Of a DNA stretch of 64,000 bases, positions 1 to 10,355 are shown in pieces (the first letter of the stretch is position 1; each line of letters opens with the position of its first letter). Made by a program: the position numbers and the translations under genes. Origin of the DNA: Durusdinium trenchii. Taxonomy: Eukaryota > Sar > Dinophyceae > Suessiales > Symbiodiniaceae. The stretch lies in the NCBI GenBank assembly GCA_963970005.1, contig CAXAMN010026495.1:259617-323616 (forward strand). Reading direction: 5' to 3'. A model generated the notes under the pieces. That model was not told the DNA's origin. It made no database searches and saw only the letters and a program-made list of their open reading frames with translations.

Positions 1-2390
1 TAAATGTAGCGCACCGCTGATCTGACGGGATCATAGGCAAGGCACAACAAACAAAATGTGACTGAGTACCACGGGCAACCTCACAAAGCACCTGTACTCT
101 TCATGGTACTGTGCAACAATTGAGGCAGCGAGGTGACCATCTCAAAACAGGAGGAAGCCGCGAAGAACATCATGTCGTTTCTGTTTTACTTGACGAGTCA
201 CCTTGCCTTAGAATGTACGAACAAAGTCAGTCAAGGGCACCTACAACTGAGTTTGCCTCTCAACTCTCAAAGGATTTGCTCTTGACATGAAGTAGGGAGC
301 GAAGTTGACAGGAAACCAAGACAGCTATCTTATATTGCGAAGGATGATCAATCACACTGATCTTCAGCAAGCTCTGGCTTTACTGTATGACGACATCACA
401 GAACATCTGCTGAAACGCGCGCGTATACATACATGTGCTGTTGCTTTTTTGCCACTGATATTTTTGTTTGAGGTGCACTGGACATTACAGTGCAAGAGTT
501 CTTGCATGGCACAGCAGAATCAGAATGACTGACCGCGTGCATTGCTACTGCAGCCTTCAGCCACGCTGCTGAGCAAAAGCAAAAACCAAAGCTCCAACTG
601 TCTAGTAAATCTGGCCTAATCTTTGGCTAGTTCTGTAAAGAGTGAGAGGGACTTCGTAGAAGAACCATTGAAACACATGCTGAACATTTGCAGCATTTGT
701 TAATTTTACACTACTTGCCCGGCTGATCGAGAGCATGAACAGGCACGAAAACCTGGACAGAGTCTCCGGACCCGCATGATGATTCGCTCTGGGAATCTCT
801 TCAGCAAGTCCTTGAAACGCTCGACCTGGCAGTTGCTTCTAAGTTTTGTTGTAGGATCCTGGAACCTAGAGCACGAAGGACACCTGCCTTCATATGGCCA
901 GGTCTGTTTCCAATATTCCTGTGGAGGATTGAGAACAGCTTGGTCACGTTAGCTAGCACGCAAACTCAACGTTCAAGCAGGTGCCCCACATCTTGGCGTT
1001 GGCGGTGTCAAAACACCAAGATACAGGGTTTCAAAGTTTCTTGCCAACTGATCTTGTGGTTATCTAGCTTTTGCGATCTGTCCAGGCTTCTGACGAGTAG
1101 CCAGTTCTTGAAATTTAGTATGAGTGGTGATCTGTGCGGGCCTCTGACCCCTGTTGAAAGGTGCGCTTCATCCTTTTTCCATCATTTGCAGCAATTTGGA
1201 GTGACTGATACTGCAGCGATGGTGATCTGCGGCAAATTTTACATCTTGCAGTTCTCTAGACTCTAGACTCTAGATCTGCGGCTATGTTTATTGCAGGCAA
1301 CTACCCTTCTTTGCAGCAGAAACTTATCCAAGCAGCAGCAGCAGCAGCAGCAGCAGCACACCAGCTGCGCACCAAACTGCTGTGCGCGTGGTGTATCATC
1401 AGGCATACTGCGTTCGAACTTGATTTCTGATATTTCATCTATAGCAAGAGTCTGAGAGCCCGAATAGTTTCAATTGTTTCATCATTCCTAAACCAAACAT
1501 CCCATTCTATATTGCTCAAATCAGACTGCCGAACCCTCCACTTCTCCCACCTTGTCCGTGGGTTGGATTTGGAAGAAAGGTCCCCCCCGTCACCCACTGG
1601 CGACATCATTCATGGGCTCATTTTCACATCACGCTAATCAAAACTCAATAAGTTTTCAGCTCTTTGATCCAAGCATCCGCAAGTAGAGCTTGTAGTGATA
1701 CTTCTTGCCAGACACGCGAATCTGGGCACAAAGGCTTCAAAGAGAAGAATCTAGAACATGCCAGCTTCAGAGCTCAAAAACCCGAGGTGAACATGTTGAT
1801 GTTTTTCTTCGCTTGCGCGACTAATTGCACGATCTGGATTGCCAACCGTCGCCTGGAACTACGTGGCCTCTTTCAGTGGACGCAGCAATGGATGCAAAAT
1901 GAGGTTGCATCGATGCAAAATGATCAGCGTTCGATCGTTCACGTTCACTCTCAAAGCTGACTGACACCGACACCGTCCTTCGTCGAAGGGTTGCCACGAT
2001 GCATCCACAGTGCACTACTTGTAATCGATGAAGGTTTTCCACGTACGTCAGTCAGCACATCAAACTTTCACATTCTCCATGATCTCCAGCCCAAAGTTGC
2101 ATCAAATAGCCCTAAGTTGAGGTGCACTCATGGGTGAGCCCAATATAAACAAAACACGACTTGCCTGCAGCTGGACACGCCGAGTGAAGAAGGCAAAGTG
2201 CCTCAAGAAAGCCAAGGATTATTATTGTCATTCACGCAGGCTGTCGGACACACGAAGCAATCACAACGGCGGCTTTGACTCAGCTGAAGTCATACTGGTG
2301 AGAGGCCTACTATAAAAATTACACCAGCATGGACCCAGATAGCTGGGCAGAATCCCACGACCTGTTGACATGCGACTGGCTGGAACAAGA
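1..2390. other. Non-coding stretch, no gene supported
   Basis: Only short open frames without recognisable domains are present on either strand. Small repeats are visible: a (CAG)n run at about 1331-1358 and three copies of a CTAGACT heptamer at 1254-1273. I see no RNA gene. Exons of intron-rich genes could be missed here. Confidence 0.5.
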
Positions 2391-2394
2391 ATGC

Positions 2395-2600
2395 ACGCAG
2401 CCTGCACAGCCAGCTTACCTCCACAGCGGGCACAATCAGCTGACACCAGCACCGGTGCTTCCCCAGCTGACAACACCGGCAGCGGCGCCAGCACCCGACG
2501 CCGCCCGTGTTAAACGCGCGCTCAGCCAGCTCACAGCACCAGCACCCAGGACCACAACACCAGACACCCTTTCGAAAGCGCGCGCAGCCAGCTCATTCTT
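2395..2600. repeat. GC-rich minisatellite, block 1 (CAGCACCAGCACC type)
   Basis: A degenerate minisatellite built on CAGCTCACAGCACCAGCACC. It ends in TCGAAAGCGCGC followed by a segment containing AGAACCCCATAGCT (about 2610-2623). The same order (array, TCGAAAGCG, AGAACCCCATAGCT) recurs at the end of block 3 (about 4090-4140), so the blocks are parts of a larger duplicated unit. Confidence 0.8.
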
Positions 2601-2639
2601 ACTTGCGGCGAGAACCCCATAGCTATCTCTATTTGGGGA

Positions 2640-3125
2640 ATAACAACGTATGATCTTGCGCGTATGAGTTTACACGCGCAAAAGTATGCGCGCAAACAGC
2701 AAAGCCCGTAAGTGTCGTTGGCCCAAGGCCAAGCAGTATCCATCGCCACTATTGACTTTGTAGCATGCTTGAAGCAACGATCTGCAGAACGATAAGGCCG
2801 TATGATCTTGCGCGTATAAGTTTACGCGCACAAAAGTACGCGCACAAACGGCAAAGCCCGCTTCACTCGCCCAAGGCCAAGCAGTATCCAGCACGACCTT
2901 TGTGTGTGTAGCATGCTGAAACATGCTGAAGCAATGGTCGGTTGAGAGCCTGACGTTGCGCATAGAACATTATACGTACAAAAGTATGCGCGCAAACAGT
3001 ACGGCCCTTGACACAGCTGTCGGCCAAAACAGAACCTGAAGAATGTAAATACCCCACAGCGCTGATAGACAAAGAACGCTCAAGCGACAATATGACGTTG
3101 CGTGCATAAGTTCGTGTGGCCCATG
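2640..3125. repeat. ~150-bp satellite, about three copies
   Basis: Units begin near 2644, 2797, 2952 and 3092. The start motif is CGTATGATCTTGCGCGTATA or a degenerate form of it. Shared internal motifs are GCGCGCAAACAG, CCCAAGGCCAAGCAGTATCC and GTAGCATGCT. Spacing is about 153, 155 and 140 bp. The first two copies match well; the later ones are diverged. Frames crossing it are repeat translations, not genes. Confidence 0.8.
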
Positions 3126-3224
3126 ACTGCTGGCACTTCATTGTCAGAAGCGGCGCTTGGTCGCCCTTCACTGCTGCAAGCATCGGTTTGTTATATCCTT
3201 CACTCGGAGCACCGGCGCGCCGGC

Positions 3225-3410
3225 TCACGGCAGCCAGCACCAGCACCCAGCACCCCGGCACCCTGTCGCACAGTCTCCACCACGCACACTGCCAGCTCAC
3301 AGCACCGGCACCGTGTCTCCACCACGCGCGCAGCCAGTTCACAGCACCCAGCACCAGCCAGCCAGCAGCACCCGGCACCGGCACCAGCACCGGCACCCTG
3401 TCTCGAAAGC
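3225..3410. repeat. GC-rich minisatellite, block 2
   Basis: Same CAGCACC/GGCACC vocabulary as blocks 1 and 3, with the connector CTGTCTCCACCACGCGCAC. It ends in CTGTCTCGAAAGCG. It is open in several frames because the repeat lacks stop codons, which is not evidence of coding. Confidence 0.8.
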
Positions 3411-3429
3411 GAAAATATAGGTAGCCAGA

Positions 3430-3615
3430 GGTGAAGGTATCCTCACCTATTCTTTAGACCTCGCCTTCACTGGATCTATGACCTCTCCTCACCCTAGAGG
3501 CAGCCAGAGGCCTCCAACAACGACTTCGCCTTCACTGCATCTATGACCTCTCCATCAGTGGAATCTTTCAGGCACTGAGGGTGGGATGAAGTGTCACCCT
3601 AGAGGCAGTGGTGTC
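3430..3615. repeat. Small direct duplication between minisatellite blocks
   Basis: The phrase CGCCTTCACTG followed by ATCTATGACCTCTCC occurs twice (about 3463-3490 and 3527-3553). CACCCTAGAGGCAG also occurs twice (about 3490 and 3596). No coding potential is seen. Confidence 0.65.
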
Positions 3616-3649
3616 GCTATGTGGGGAACAAAAAAATCCTTCCAGGCGC

Positions 3650-4105
3650 ACAGCCAGCACCCAGCGCCGGGCCGGCACCCTGTCCCCACCACGTGCACAG
3701 CCAGCTCACAGCACCAGCACTGACCGGCGCCCGGCACCCAGCACCGGCACCCTGCCTCCACCACGCACAGAGCACCAGCACCCTGTCTCCACCACGCGCA
3801 GCCAGCTCACAGCACCAGCACCGGCACCCAGCACCGGCAGCCGGCACCAGCACCGGCACCGGCACCCGGCACCCAGCACCGGCACCCGGCACCAGCACCA
3901 GCAACCTGTCTCCACCACGCACACAGCCAGCTCACAGCACCAGCACCAGCAACCTGTCTCCACCACGTGCACAGCCAGCTCNNNNNNNNNNAGCAACCTG
4001 TCTCCACCACGTGCACAGCCAGCTCACAGCACCAGCACAGGCACCCGGCACCCAGCACCAGCACCAGCACCCAGCACCAGCAACCTGTCTCGAAAGCGCG
4101 CACGG
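3650..4105. repeat. GC-rich minisatellite, block 3, with assembly gap
   Basis: The longest block of the CAGCACCAGCACCGGCACCC minisatellite. Longer units of roughly 50-60 bp are separated by the connector CTGTCTCCACCACG(T/C)GCACAG. It contains the run of Ns, so its true length is unknown. All frames give Ala/Pro/Thr/Ser/Gln-rich translations. Confidence 0.85.
3982..3991. other. Assembly gap (10 Ns)
   Basis: Ten consecutive undetermined bases inside minisatellite block 3, consistent with a scaffold join or a collapsed repeat. The copy number around it should not be trusted. Confidence 0.99.
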
Positions 4106-4165
4106 GCAACTCCTGTTATTTGAAGTAAGAACCCCATAGCTGTTGCTATCTGGAAAAAATAATTG

Positions 4166-5285
4166 GTATGCGATTCATTGCGATTCCTGCACCAGCTTTT
4201 ACCAAATGGTTTCTGACCATTAGTGAAAGTGCGCTTGTTGGTTGTCGTGCCGAGATGGGTTCTTGCCTCTTGTGAAGTGGTATGTCTTCATCTCGAGCGA
4301 AAAACTTCTGCTTCCAGGCAGGTGAGGCAGGCCATGCTGTATACTCGACCAGGTCGGCCAAAAAAGAAACTGACAAGAAAAAACATCAGGCTCGACTAAA
4401 AGCGAATGCTGTGTTTCGACAAAAGACACACGCGCAATCCCGACTACAAACTGAAGTGGGTTGATGTCATAATTGTCAGCGTGGACATTCTCTCAGAACA
4501 GCCACACTGACCGAAGCTACAAGCGAAAAGTGTCAGCCAACAAGACTGCTCCGGCTACAAGGGTTCTCGTCAGTTGCGCGAACCTGAAGTGATCCAGCGA
4601 CATCCAGGCTACAATTACAATTGTCAAAATAGCTTCTGAGTTTCTGCGCGCGCAACACTTTTCAACCACACCTTTCCGCATATATCGATACTTTTATGTT
4701 GCAACGCGCAAAGACCCTTTATCTGGGGGCAATATGTGTCCACATCCCTGTTGGCCATCAAAAACACAGAGCGCAAAGCAATGGCCTGGAATGCGATCCG
4801 CTTCCGCGCTTGCTTTCTTCTGCCTCTTACCGATCTCCTGAACTAAGAATTAAGGCCCTACCAACGTGTACGTAAAATGGAAAAGTCCGCACAAGGAAAA
4901 CATGAAAACACATGAAAACAAAATCGTATAACAAAACCGTAGAATAAGCAAATCACTAAGCAAATCATAAGCAAAGGAAACAGACGCGTGACAAACATCG
5001 CGCAAATACGTCAAGATGGCGCGCGCGCGCGCGCGCGCTCTGCAAGCTGTTGTCTGTGTTTTTCTCGTGTGTGAAATCAGTTCTAATTCTAATAAAAGAC
5101 CAGTTAGAAATCCGCAAAAAAAAGCGCGAGGAAAGCGCAAACAAAGCGCGCGTGGGAAGGAAAGGCAAGCAGGAAGCAAAAAGCATAGAGAAAATACGCC
5201 AGCGCCGTCTGGACATGTTTCTTTTCTTTTCTTTTGAGCTGTTTGAAGGAAATAAGAACCAATAGACAACCCGTAAAAATCCACA
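4166..5285. other. Non-coding stretch, no gene supported
   Basis: No recognisable coding region. There is a (GC)n dinucleotide run at about 5018-5039. Short open frames on both strands at 4850-5370 are Lys/Arg- or Phe/Leu-rich and look like compositional artefacts. Confidence 0.5.
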
Positions 5286-5600
5286 CCAAGAAACCCTAAA
5301 AAAAGGTGAAGCCAAACCCAAAGACATCGTAGCGATGTGAAGCCCTGAGCCAAGTCCAAACACCCTCAAGAAGTGAAGGCCTAAGCCAAACCCAAAGACC
5401 CTAAAGAAGTGAAGCCCTAAGGCAAGCCCGAAGAAACCCTCAAGAGGTCAGGCCTCGAGCCAAACCCAAAGAAACCCTAAAAAGGTGAAGTCCGAAGCCA
5501 AACCCAACATCCTCATCCTAAAGAAGTGAACGAAGCCTTCACACCAGCCCAAAGAAACCTTAGAGAAGTGAAACCCAACCCCAAGACACAGACGCTAAAC
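5286..5600. repeat. Minisatellite with plant-type telomere motif, array 1
   Basis: About eight degenerate units of roughly 35-40 bp: GAAGTGAAGCC, TAAGCCAAACCCAAAGA, AACCCTAAA. Most units contain CCCTAAA or a one-base variant. CCCTAAA is the complement of the TTTAGGG telomere repeat known from plants and reported for dinoflagellates. It is interspersed rather than pure, so this is an interstitial minisatellite and not a telomere. A second array lies at 29530-29905. Confidence 0.8.
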
Positions 5601-5715
5601 CCTATTGCGGGGTAACTGGTCGCTGATTCGTGGTCTAGCTGGTGCTGATTTGCGGAAAGTGGTCGCTGGTACACGGTCGCTGATTCGGATCACTGGTCGC
5701 TGATTCGGAGTTTTC
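5601..5715. repeat. Short repeats of TGGTCGCTGATTCG
   Basis: TGGTCGCTGATTCG or a close variant occurs about four times directly after the CCCTAAA array, with variable spacing. No coding function is visible. Confidence 0.65.
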
Positions 5716-8700
5716 TCTTTGGGGGCTCCGGGAAGGCAAAACTTATTCTTTTGACAGCCAGGCGCTGACAAGCTTCAAGGCAGGCCAAGTCTGTTGTCAT
5801 GTCTTCGAAGGCGCGCACTGATCGTTTGTTAGCTACAAAAAATGCGCTTAGTCTGTGGAGGTTCAGAGTTGCGCTCCTTAATTTTTCGGCTGTATGGATG
5901 GCAACCTCACGCGGGATCTCATCATGTCTATTTAGCAGAAGGTCGGTCTGAGCCACCGCGACCCAGGCAACAGTCGTTATAATATATATATATATTACAT
6001 AATTCTGTTGAAATCATCTTGCAATGGTCTGAAGGTGATCGAGAGGGCAAAGGTCAACAAGGGAGAGCCTTTGAAAGAGGTGTGGTCTTGTTGCAGCTTC
6101 GGCCTTTGGCAGTGTCAGCTTGCCAACACGCCTGCGGCTGCTGTGCAAAATGGAACCGTTCCCGAGTGCTCCTTTAACTTTTGGCTTACTTCTGGCACCT
6201 TCCTTGTTCAAATATATGTCCAGTCCCCATTGCCCAAATGTCTTGTCTAACGTGCTGCAGGTGGTCCTGGACGAGGACCTGTGGCTGCTTTCGACCTTTG
6301 CTTCTTGCAGCAGCTGCCAGGCTAGACGAAGAATAAGCCTTGCAAGTGTGACCTCTGCGGTTAGACGTCGGAGAAGGCGTGGCACAGGGTCAAGCACGTT
6401 GGCCGCAAGGCAGTGATCTCGGGTGGTAGATCCATGGCAGTTGTTTGGAGTGAGCCTCAGATGTGCTTGCAGATGTACAGGGAGCCTTGGTCACTGGAGA
6501 CAGTTTGGAGGTGCCATGGTGTGAATCTTCCAACGGTTTGACATGGTCTGCGCTGCCTGTCCAAGTGAAACTTAAAACAGCTGTGGTTGCTCCACAAAAT
6601 TATCCAATGTTCTAAGGGGATACAAAAGGATGCACTGCCTCTCTTTGCCAACTTCAGTTGGATTTCCATGAAGGAGGTTGTTGGACGTTGTTGGAATTGA
6701 ACATTTGTTTTTTGGTAGAAAGAAGACACTATTTCTTGTCGAACATATGGAATTGCTCGTCGCCAACAATGGCGCTTTTGCACCGCCAGTGAAGTGGCTC
6801 TTTCACAGCTGGCAGCTGGTTGGTTCCTACTCGAGAAGCCAGTGAAATGAGCGTTCACATGTGTTTATTGACTGGTGGCTGGTCGCGAAGGTAGGTCCGA
6901 TAGTGACATGGTATGTTTGGAGCCGGACACTTCCGCTGCTGATGAAGCTGTGGTTCTACAGCTGGCGTCTGCCCGTTGGTGAAGGATTCCATGCGGGTTT
7001 AATGTTAAGTTGCGCGTTACAATACACAGAAGTCAGCTTGTCCGAATGGTTGAGGTGCTTGAGATCCACCACACGCAAGTGGAGTTGAGCCAGGTGAGGG
7101 GGTGAGCGGAGAGTCTGGGCCTTGCCAATTCTTGCTAGAGCCAAGAGAACGCCAGCAAGCAAGAGGTAGGTTTGGTGAATAGTTCAGTATAGTGCTGGAA
7201 CATGACGATGACACAAACTGACAAAATACCAGTCAACCAGTCTGTTACATAGGGAAAGTGTTCGGGTCTCTTTCTTCTGATTGGCCAGACTGTCCAACAA
7301 CACGTGTGACACTCAACAACCGCGGCAGCACCTCCTGCCCTGTGATCTATTTCGATATGGATGAAAGCCTTGGCTTGGCAATGGTGTGGGGTAATGTGCG
7401 AACAATCCGTAGATTAGATTTGCACAATCTTGGATGAACTTTGCCAAAAAACTGACAGGATAATCAGCCAACCAAAGCTTTGGGTGGCAAGATAAATATT
7501 GCCATACCCGGTACAGCCAAAAATGGTAGTTTGCAACGTCGGGCCTCAGGCTATGAACAGCTTGCGGGGTATTCTTTCAGCACATTTAGTTTCAAGTGAC
7601 ACTTCAAACGGCAATCAAGTCTGGTGCTGCCGATTTGTCCGGGGCTTGGTTGATCTTTCGGTGCCTGAATTGAAAAGAACACACTTACTAAGACAACAAA
7701 TTGGACATAAATATTCAAGAAAAAACGGGGAAACATAGAAAGCCCAAACTTTGTCAAGATTCTTGGAGGCTGGAAGTATGAACCCTTCGGAGGCCACCTC
7801 TGTGCACGCAGAGGATGGGGTCAAAGAAACATTATGCAAACAAATGCAGTGGAAGCAGGGAAGGTGCACAAAGGCACAGATTGAATCGCCGTGCCTTCGC
7901 GGCCAAATCTGATCGGGCCCGGAGAAAGCATACTGAAGCTCGTCCGGCCAAAATAAGCTACGGCCTGCAAAGAAAATTTGCCTCATGACTGGAAAATAAT
8001 GATTGTCAAGCGAACACTTGCAGCTATGTCAGCCCTGGAGAAGTGTTGGGCATCTCTGCACGGCACACGGCAAGAGAATTCTGTGGAGCATCCAAAAGTT
8101 TACACTTGAGTGTTGCAAACATGAAGGCAAGCGAACGCTGGTCATCCTCCCCGTCCCTTCTGCTTGACAATCTTCTGGGACACCCCTGTCTGTACAGTAG
8201 GAGCTCTTGTGGGACAGTTTTTCTCAACACTTGGTCGGGTGACACTCCTGCCTGACACATTTGTATAGGGCTCGCTTGACCCGCTGCAGAGCGAAGAGCC
8301 CGGAGCTCCCAAAGGCTACGTTTTGCACTGTTCGATGGCCACTTTCTCAAATTACGAGCGCGATGGCGGCGCCACTGGATCTCCATTGTAGAAGTAGGGC
8401 CTAACTAATCTATTGTTTGAAGGTGTCCATGTGAAGCATGCAAACATTAGGCCCCCTTGGGCATCCTGGGCCCTTTTGAAAAGCGACAGCTGCTTCATGG
8501 GCGGGTGCGCCTGGCGTGGAGTCTGGGGCCTGTACGGCCTTCTCTGCGCTCACCGCGTTGTTAGCGACCATGAATTTTTTTCGCGTCTGTTTGTTACAGT
8601 AATGTTTTTATTTATTTTTTTTTCGCTTTGCCTATTTTTATCGTCTTTTTGAAGTGCTACCCATGCACATACGCCATACGCATTGGAAGATGGAGTTGGT

Positions 8701-8870
8701 GGGGGGGTTGGGCTTGGGTGGTGGGTTACAGCTGTTCGTCGTTGCGATGTTCACATGTTTCAGCATTGGGTGATTCCAAACTAGACGACGGATGGCCCGA
8801 GAACTTTTAGGTGTAGAGTTTCTCTGGTGTAAGGTGCGCCTGCGTTTCGATTTCAACCACATTTGGGAGC
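5716..8870. other. Non-coding stretch, no gene supported
   Basis: Many short frames are open on both strands (the longest about 120-130 codons, at 6014-6397 minus, 6457-6858 minus and 7615-7986 minus). None shows a motif I can assign. A (TA)n run lies near 5982-5996. Individual exons of a split gene could be hidden here. Confidence 0.45.
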
Positions 8871-9330
8871 ACCCACCTTGATAATCGACGGCTGTGAGTA
8901 CATTTTTGCATATTTTGGCAATGTCCACCTTCATGTTGAGCGACAGTTACACACTTTGGCAACATCCACCTTCGCGTTCAACCGCATTTGGAAGCGTCCA
9001 CCTTGATTTTCGACGGCGTTATACATTTTGGCAACGTCCACTTCACAATTGGGCGACAGTGACACACGTTGGCAACATCCATCTTCGTTATCGACGACAG
9101 TTACACACTTTGAAAGCAACGTCCACCTTCCTTTTCGAGGACTGTTTCGCACTTTGGCAACATCCACCTTCAGTTTCAACGACGGTTGCGCGCTTTGGCA
9201 CATTCCACCTTTGTTTTCGACAACTGCTTACAAACTTGGCCAACCTCCACCTGTTGTTTTAGGCGAAAACTACACACTTTGGCAACTTGGATTTCCCACC
9301 TTCATTTTCGACGACCATTATTATAATACA
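8871..9330. repeat. ~40-bp tandem array, forward orientation
   Basis: About 11-12 degenerate units built on ACACTTTGGCAACATCCACC, then TTCGTTTTCGACGACAGTT. Measured distances between successive TTTGG starts are about 32-42 bp. The same unit appears in reverse complement at 18780-18930 and 19755-20190, on the other side of the copia element. Frames crossing it are repeat-derived. Confidence 0.85.
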
Positions 9331-10139
9331 CTTTGTGGGGAGGGTTGCTGCGGCAATTGTTCATTGTGTTTTTTTGTTTTTTTACATTTGCATGACACGC
9401 ATTTCGCGCGAGAGGCCACCCAACAGAGGTTGAAGAACCCTATATATAGACTATGTCATGGCACCAGTAGGGTCCTTCGAAGTCACTCAGCCTCTATAAT
9501 TACATTGGAAGTAATGCAGGAAATTGCTCGGGGAGCTGTGGGTTGGCCTTGGTGGAAGCGCGTCTGGCTGAATCGGTGAGCGTGCCGCAACAAGAAGCAC
9601 CCACGCGCCCGCGCCGTGTTTACGCGCGTCGCTGCGGAGCGGGATGATTGGCGGTGTCCACGAGGCAGTCTGCGTGAAACACTGCTGCGACTTTGCGTAA
9701 TGGCGCGGCCTTGGTGTGAAGTGCATTTGCGTGCATTTACGCCGTTGGGAAACGAAAAGCGTGTGCGTCAACGCGGCGTGTCGCTGCGGAGCGGGATGCT
9801 TGCCGGTGTCCACGAGGTTTGGACTTGGATCTACAGTCTGCGGCACACCGTGCGGCAAAATTACCTTTGCGACGTCGATATGCCCCGCGGATTGGTGATT
9901 GGCGCGGCCTTGGTGGAAAGCGAGGCGCGGGTCCGTGCCATTGAGGGAAGGGAAACATGATCGCGTAAACGGAGTGTTGTGCTGAGGAGCGGGATAAAGG
10001 TCACTCAAGCGCTGAGAACCTACGTTTGGTTTCACGTGTCGAAGGCCCGCAGCCTTGCAGCGCTAATATGCTCTGCCTGCCAGGCGCGCCCCCCGTGGAC
10101 ACTGCACAAAATACAAAGAACGCGTCATCCACACGCATT
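9331..10139. repeat. GC-rich region with ~165-bp degenerate duplication
   Basis: GTCGCTGCGGAGCGGGATG(A/C)TTG followed by GGTGTCCACGAGG occurs at about 9628-9664 and 9780-9816. A decayed third copy (GAGGAGCGGGATAAAG) lies near 9984. Open frames here (9616-9960 plus, 9487-10035 minus) have no recognisable domain. The last ~30 bases, with CCACACGCATTG, are the copia insertion target and match 20247-20277. Confidence 0.55.
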
Positions 10140-10144
10140 GTTTT
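10140..10144. repeat. 5-bp target-site duplication (left)
   Basis: GTTTT directly abuts the TG of the left LTR. The identical GTTTT directly follows the CA of the right LTR at 18605-18609. Five-bp duplications are usual for copia integrases. Confidence 0.9.
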
Positions 10145-10276
10145 TGCACGTCCGCAAAGGATGACACGCACAAAACGAAGGGTGTACCAAAACGGACACT
10201 TGAAACAAACCCAACTGAGACGGTTGGAAGCCGCTTTTGCACAAGCCTGAAAAAGGTCTTCAGGCTGAAACCTTCA
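10145..10276 (+). repeat. 5' LTR of copia element
   Basis: 132 bp, begins TGCACGTCC and ends ACCTTCA, identical by eye to 18473-18604. It is very short for a copia LTR. A hairpin lies near its 3' end: AGCCTGA (about 10244-10250) pairs with TCAGGCT (about 10260-10266), a possible RNA 3'-end or packaging structure. No TATA box is evident. Confidence 0.95.
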
Positions 10277-10292
10277 GGTTATGAGCCCAAGG
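10277..10292 (+). promoter_or_regulatory. Primer-binding site, anticodon half of tRNA-iMet
   Basis: GGTTATGAGCCCAAGG directly follows the LTR. It is complementary to the anticodon stem-loop of initiator tRNA-Met (GGGCTCATAACC, anticodon CAT), not to a tRNA 3' CCA end. Drosophila copia uses the same strategy, priming with a cleaved 5' half of tRNA-iMet at a GGTTATGGGCCC site. Confidence 0.8.
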
Positions 10293-10355
10293 TTGAAGGT
10301 GTAAGCCCCAGCTTGAGGAGGTCGATCGCTGGGCCGCCCTGCGCAAGCGGAAGCC

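Noticed and set aside
2640..3125. Possible CRISPR-like array of regular ~150-bp spacing
   Set aside because: Whole units are repeated, not short repeats with unique spacers, and the context is eukaryotic.
3608..4139. Overlapping 100-170-codon frames on both strands in the GC-rich minisatellite
   Set aside because: Stop-free repeat units open several frames at once; Ala/Pro/Thr/Gln-rich translations with no domain, crossing an N gap.
5286..5600. Candidate telomere or chromosome end
   Set aside because: CCCTAAA is embedded in a longer degenerate unit and flanked by ordinary sequence on both sides; it is interstitial.
8894..9579. Frames of 90-183 codons over the ~40-bp array
   Set aside because: They translate the tandem unit (recurring LWQHPPS/TLATSTF-like phrases) and have no independent support.
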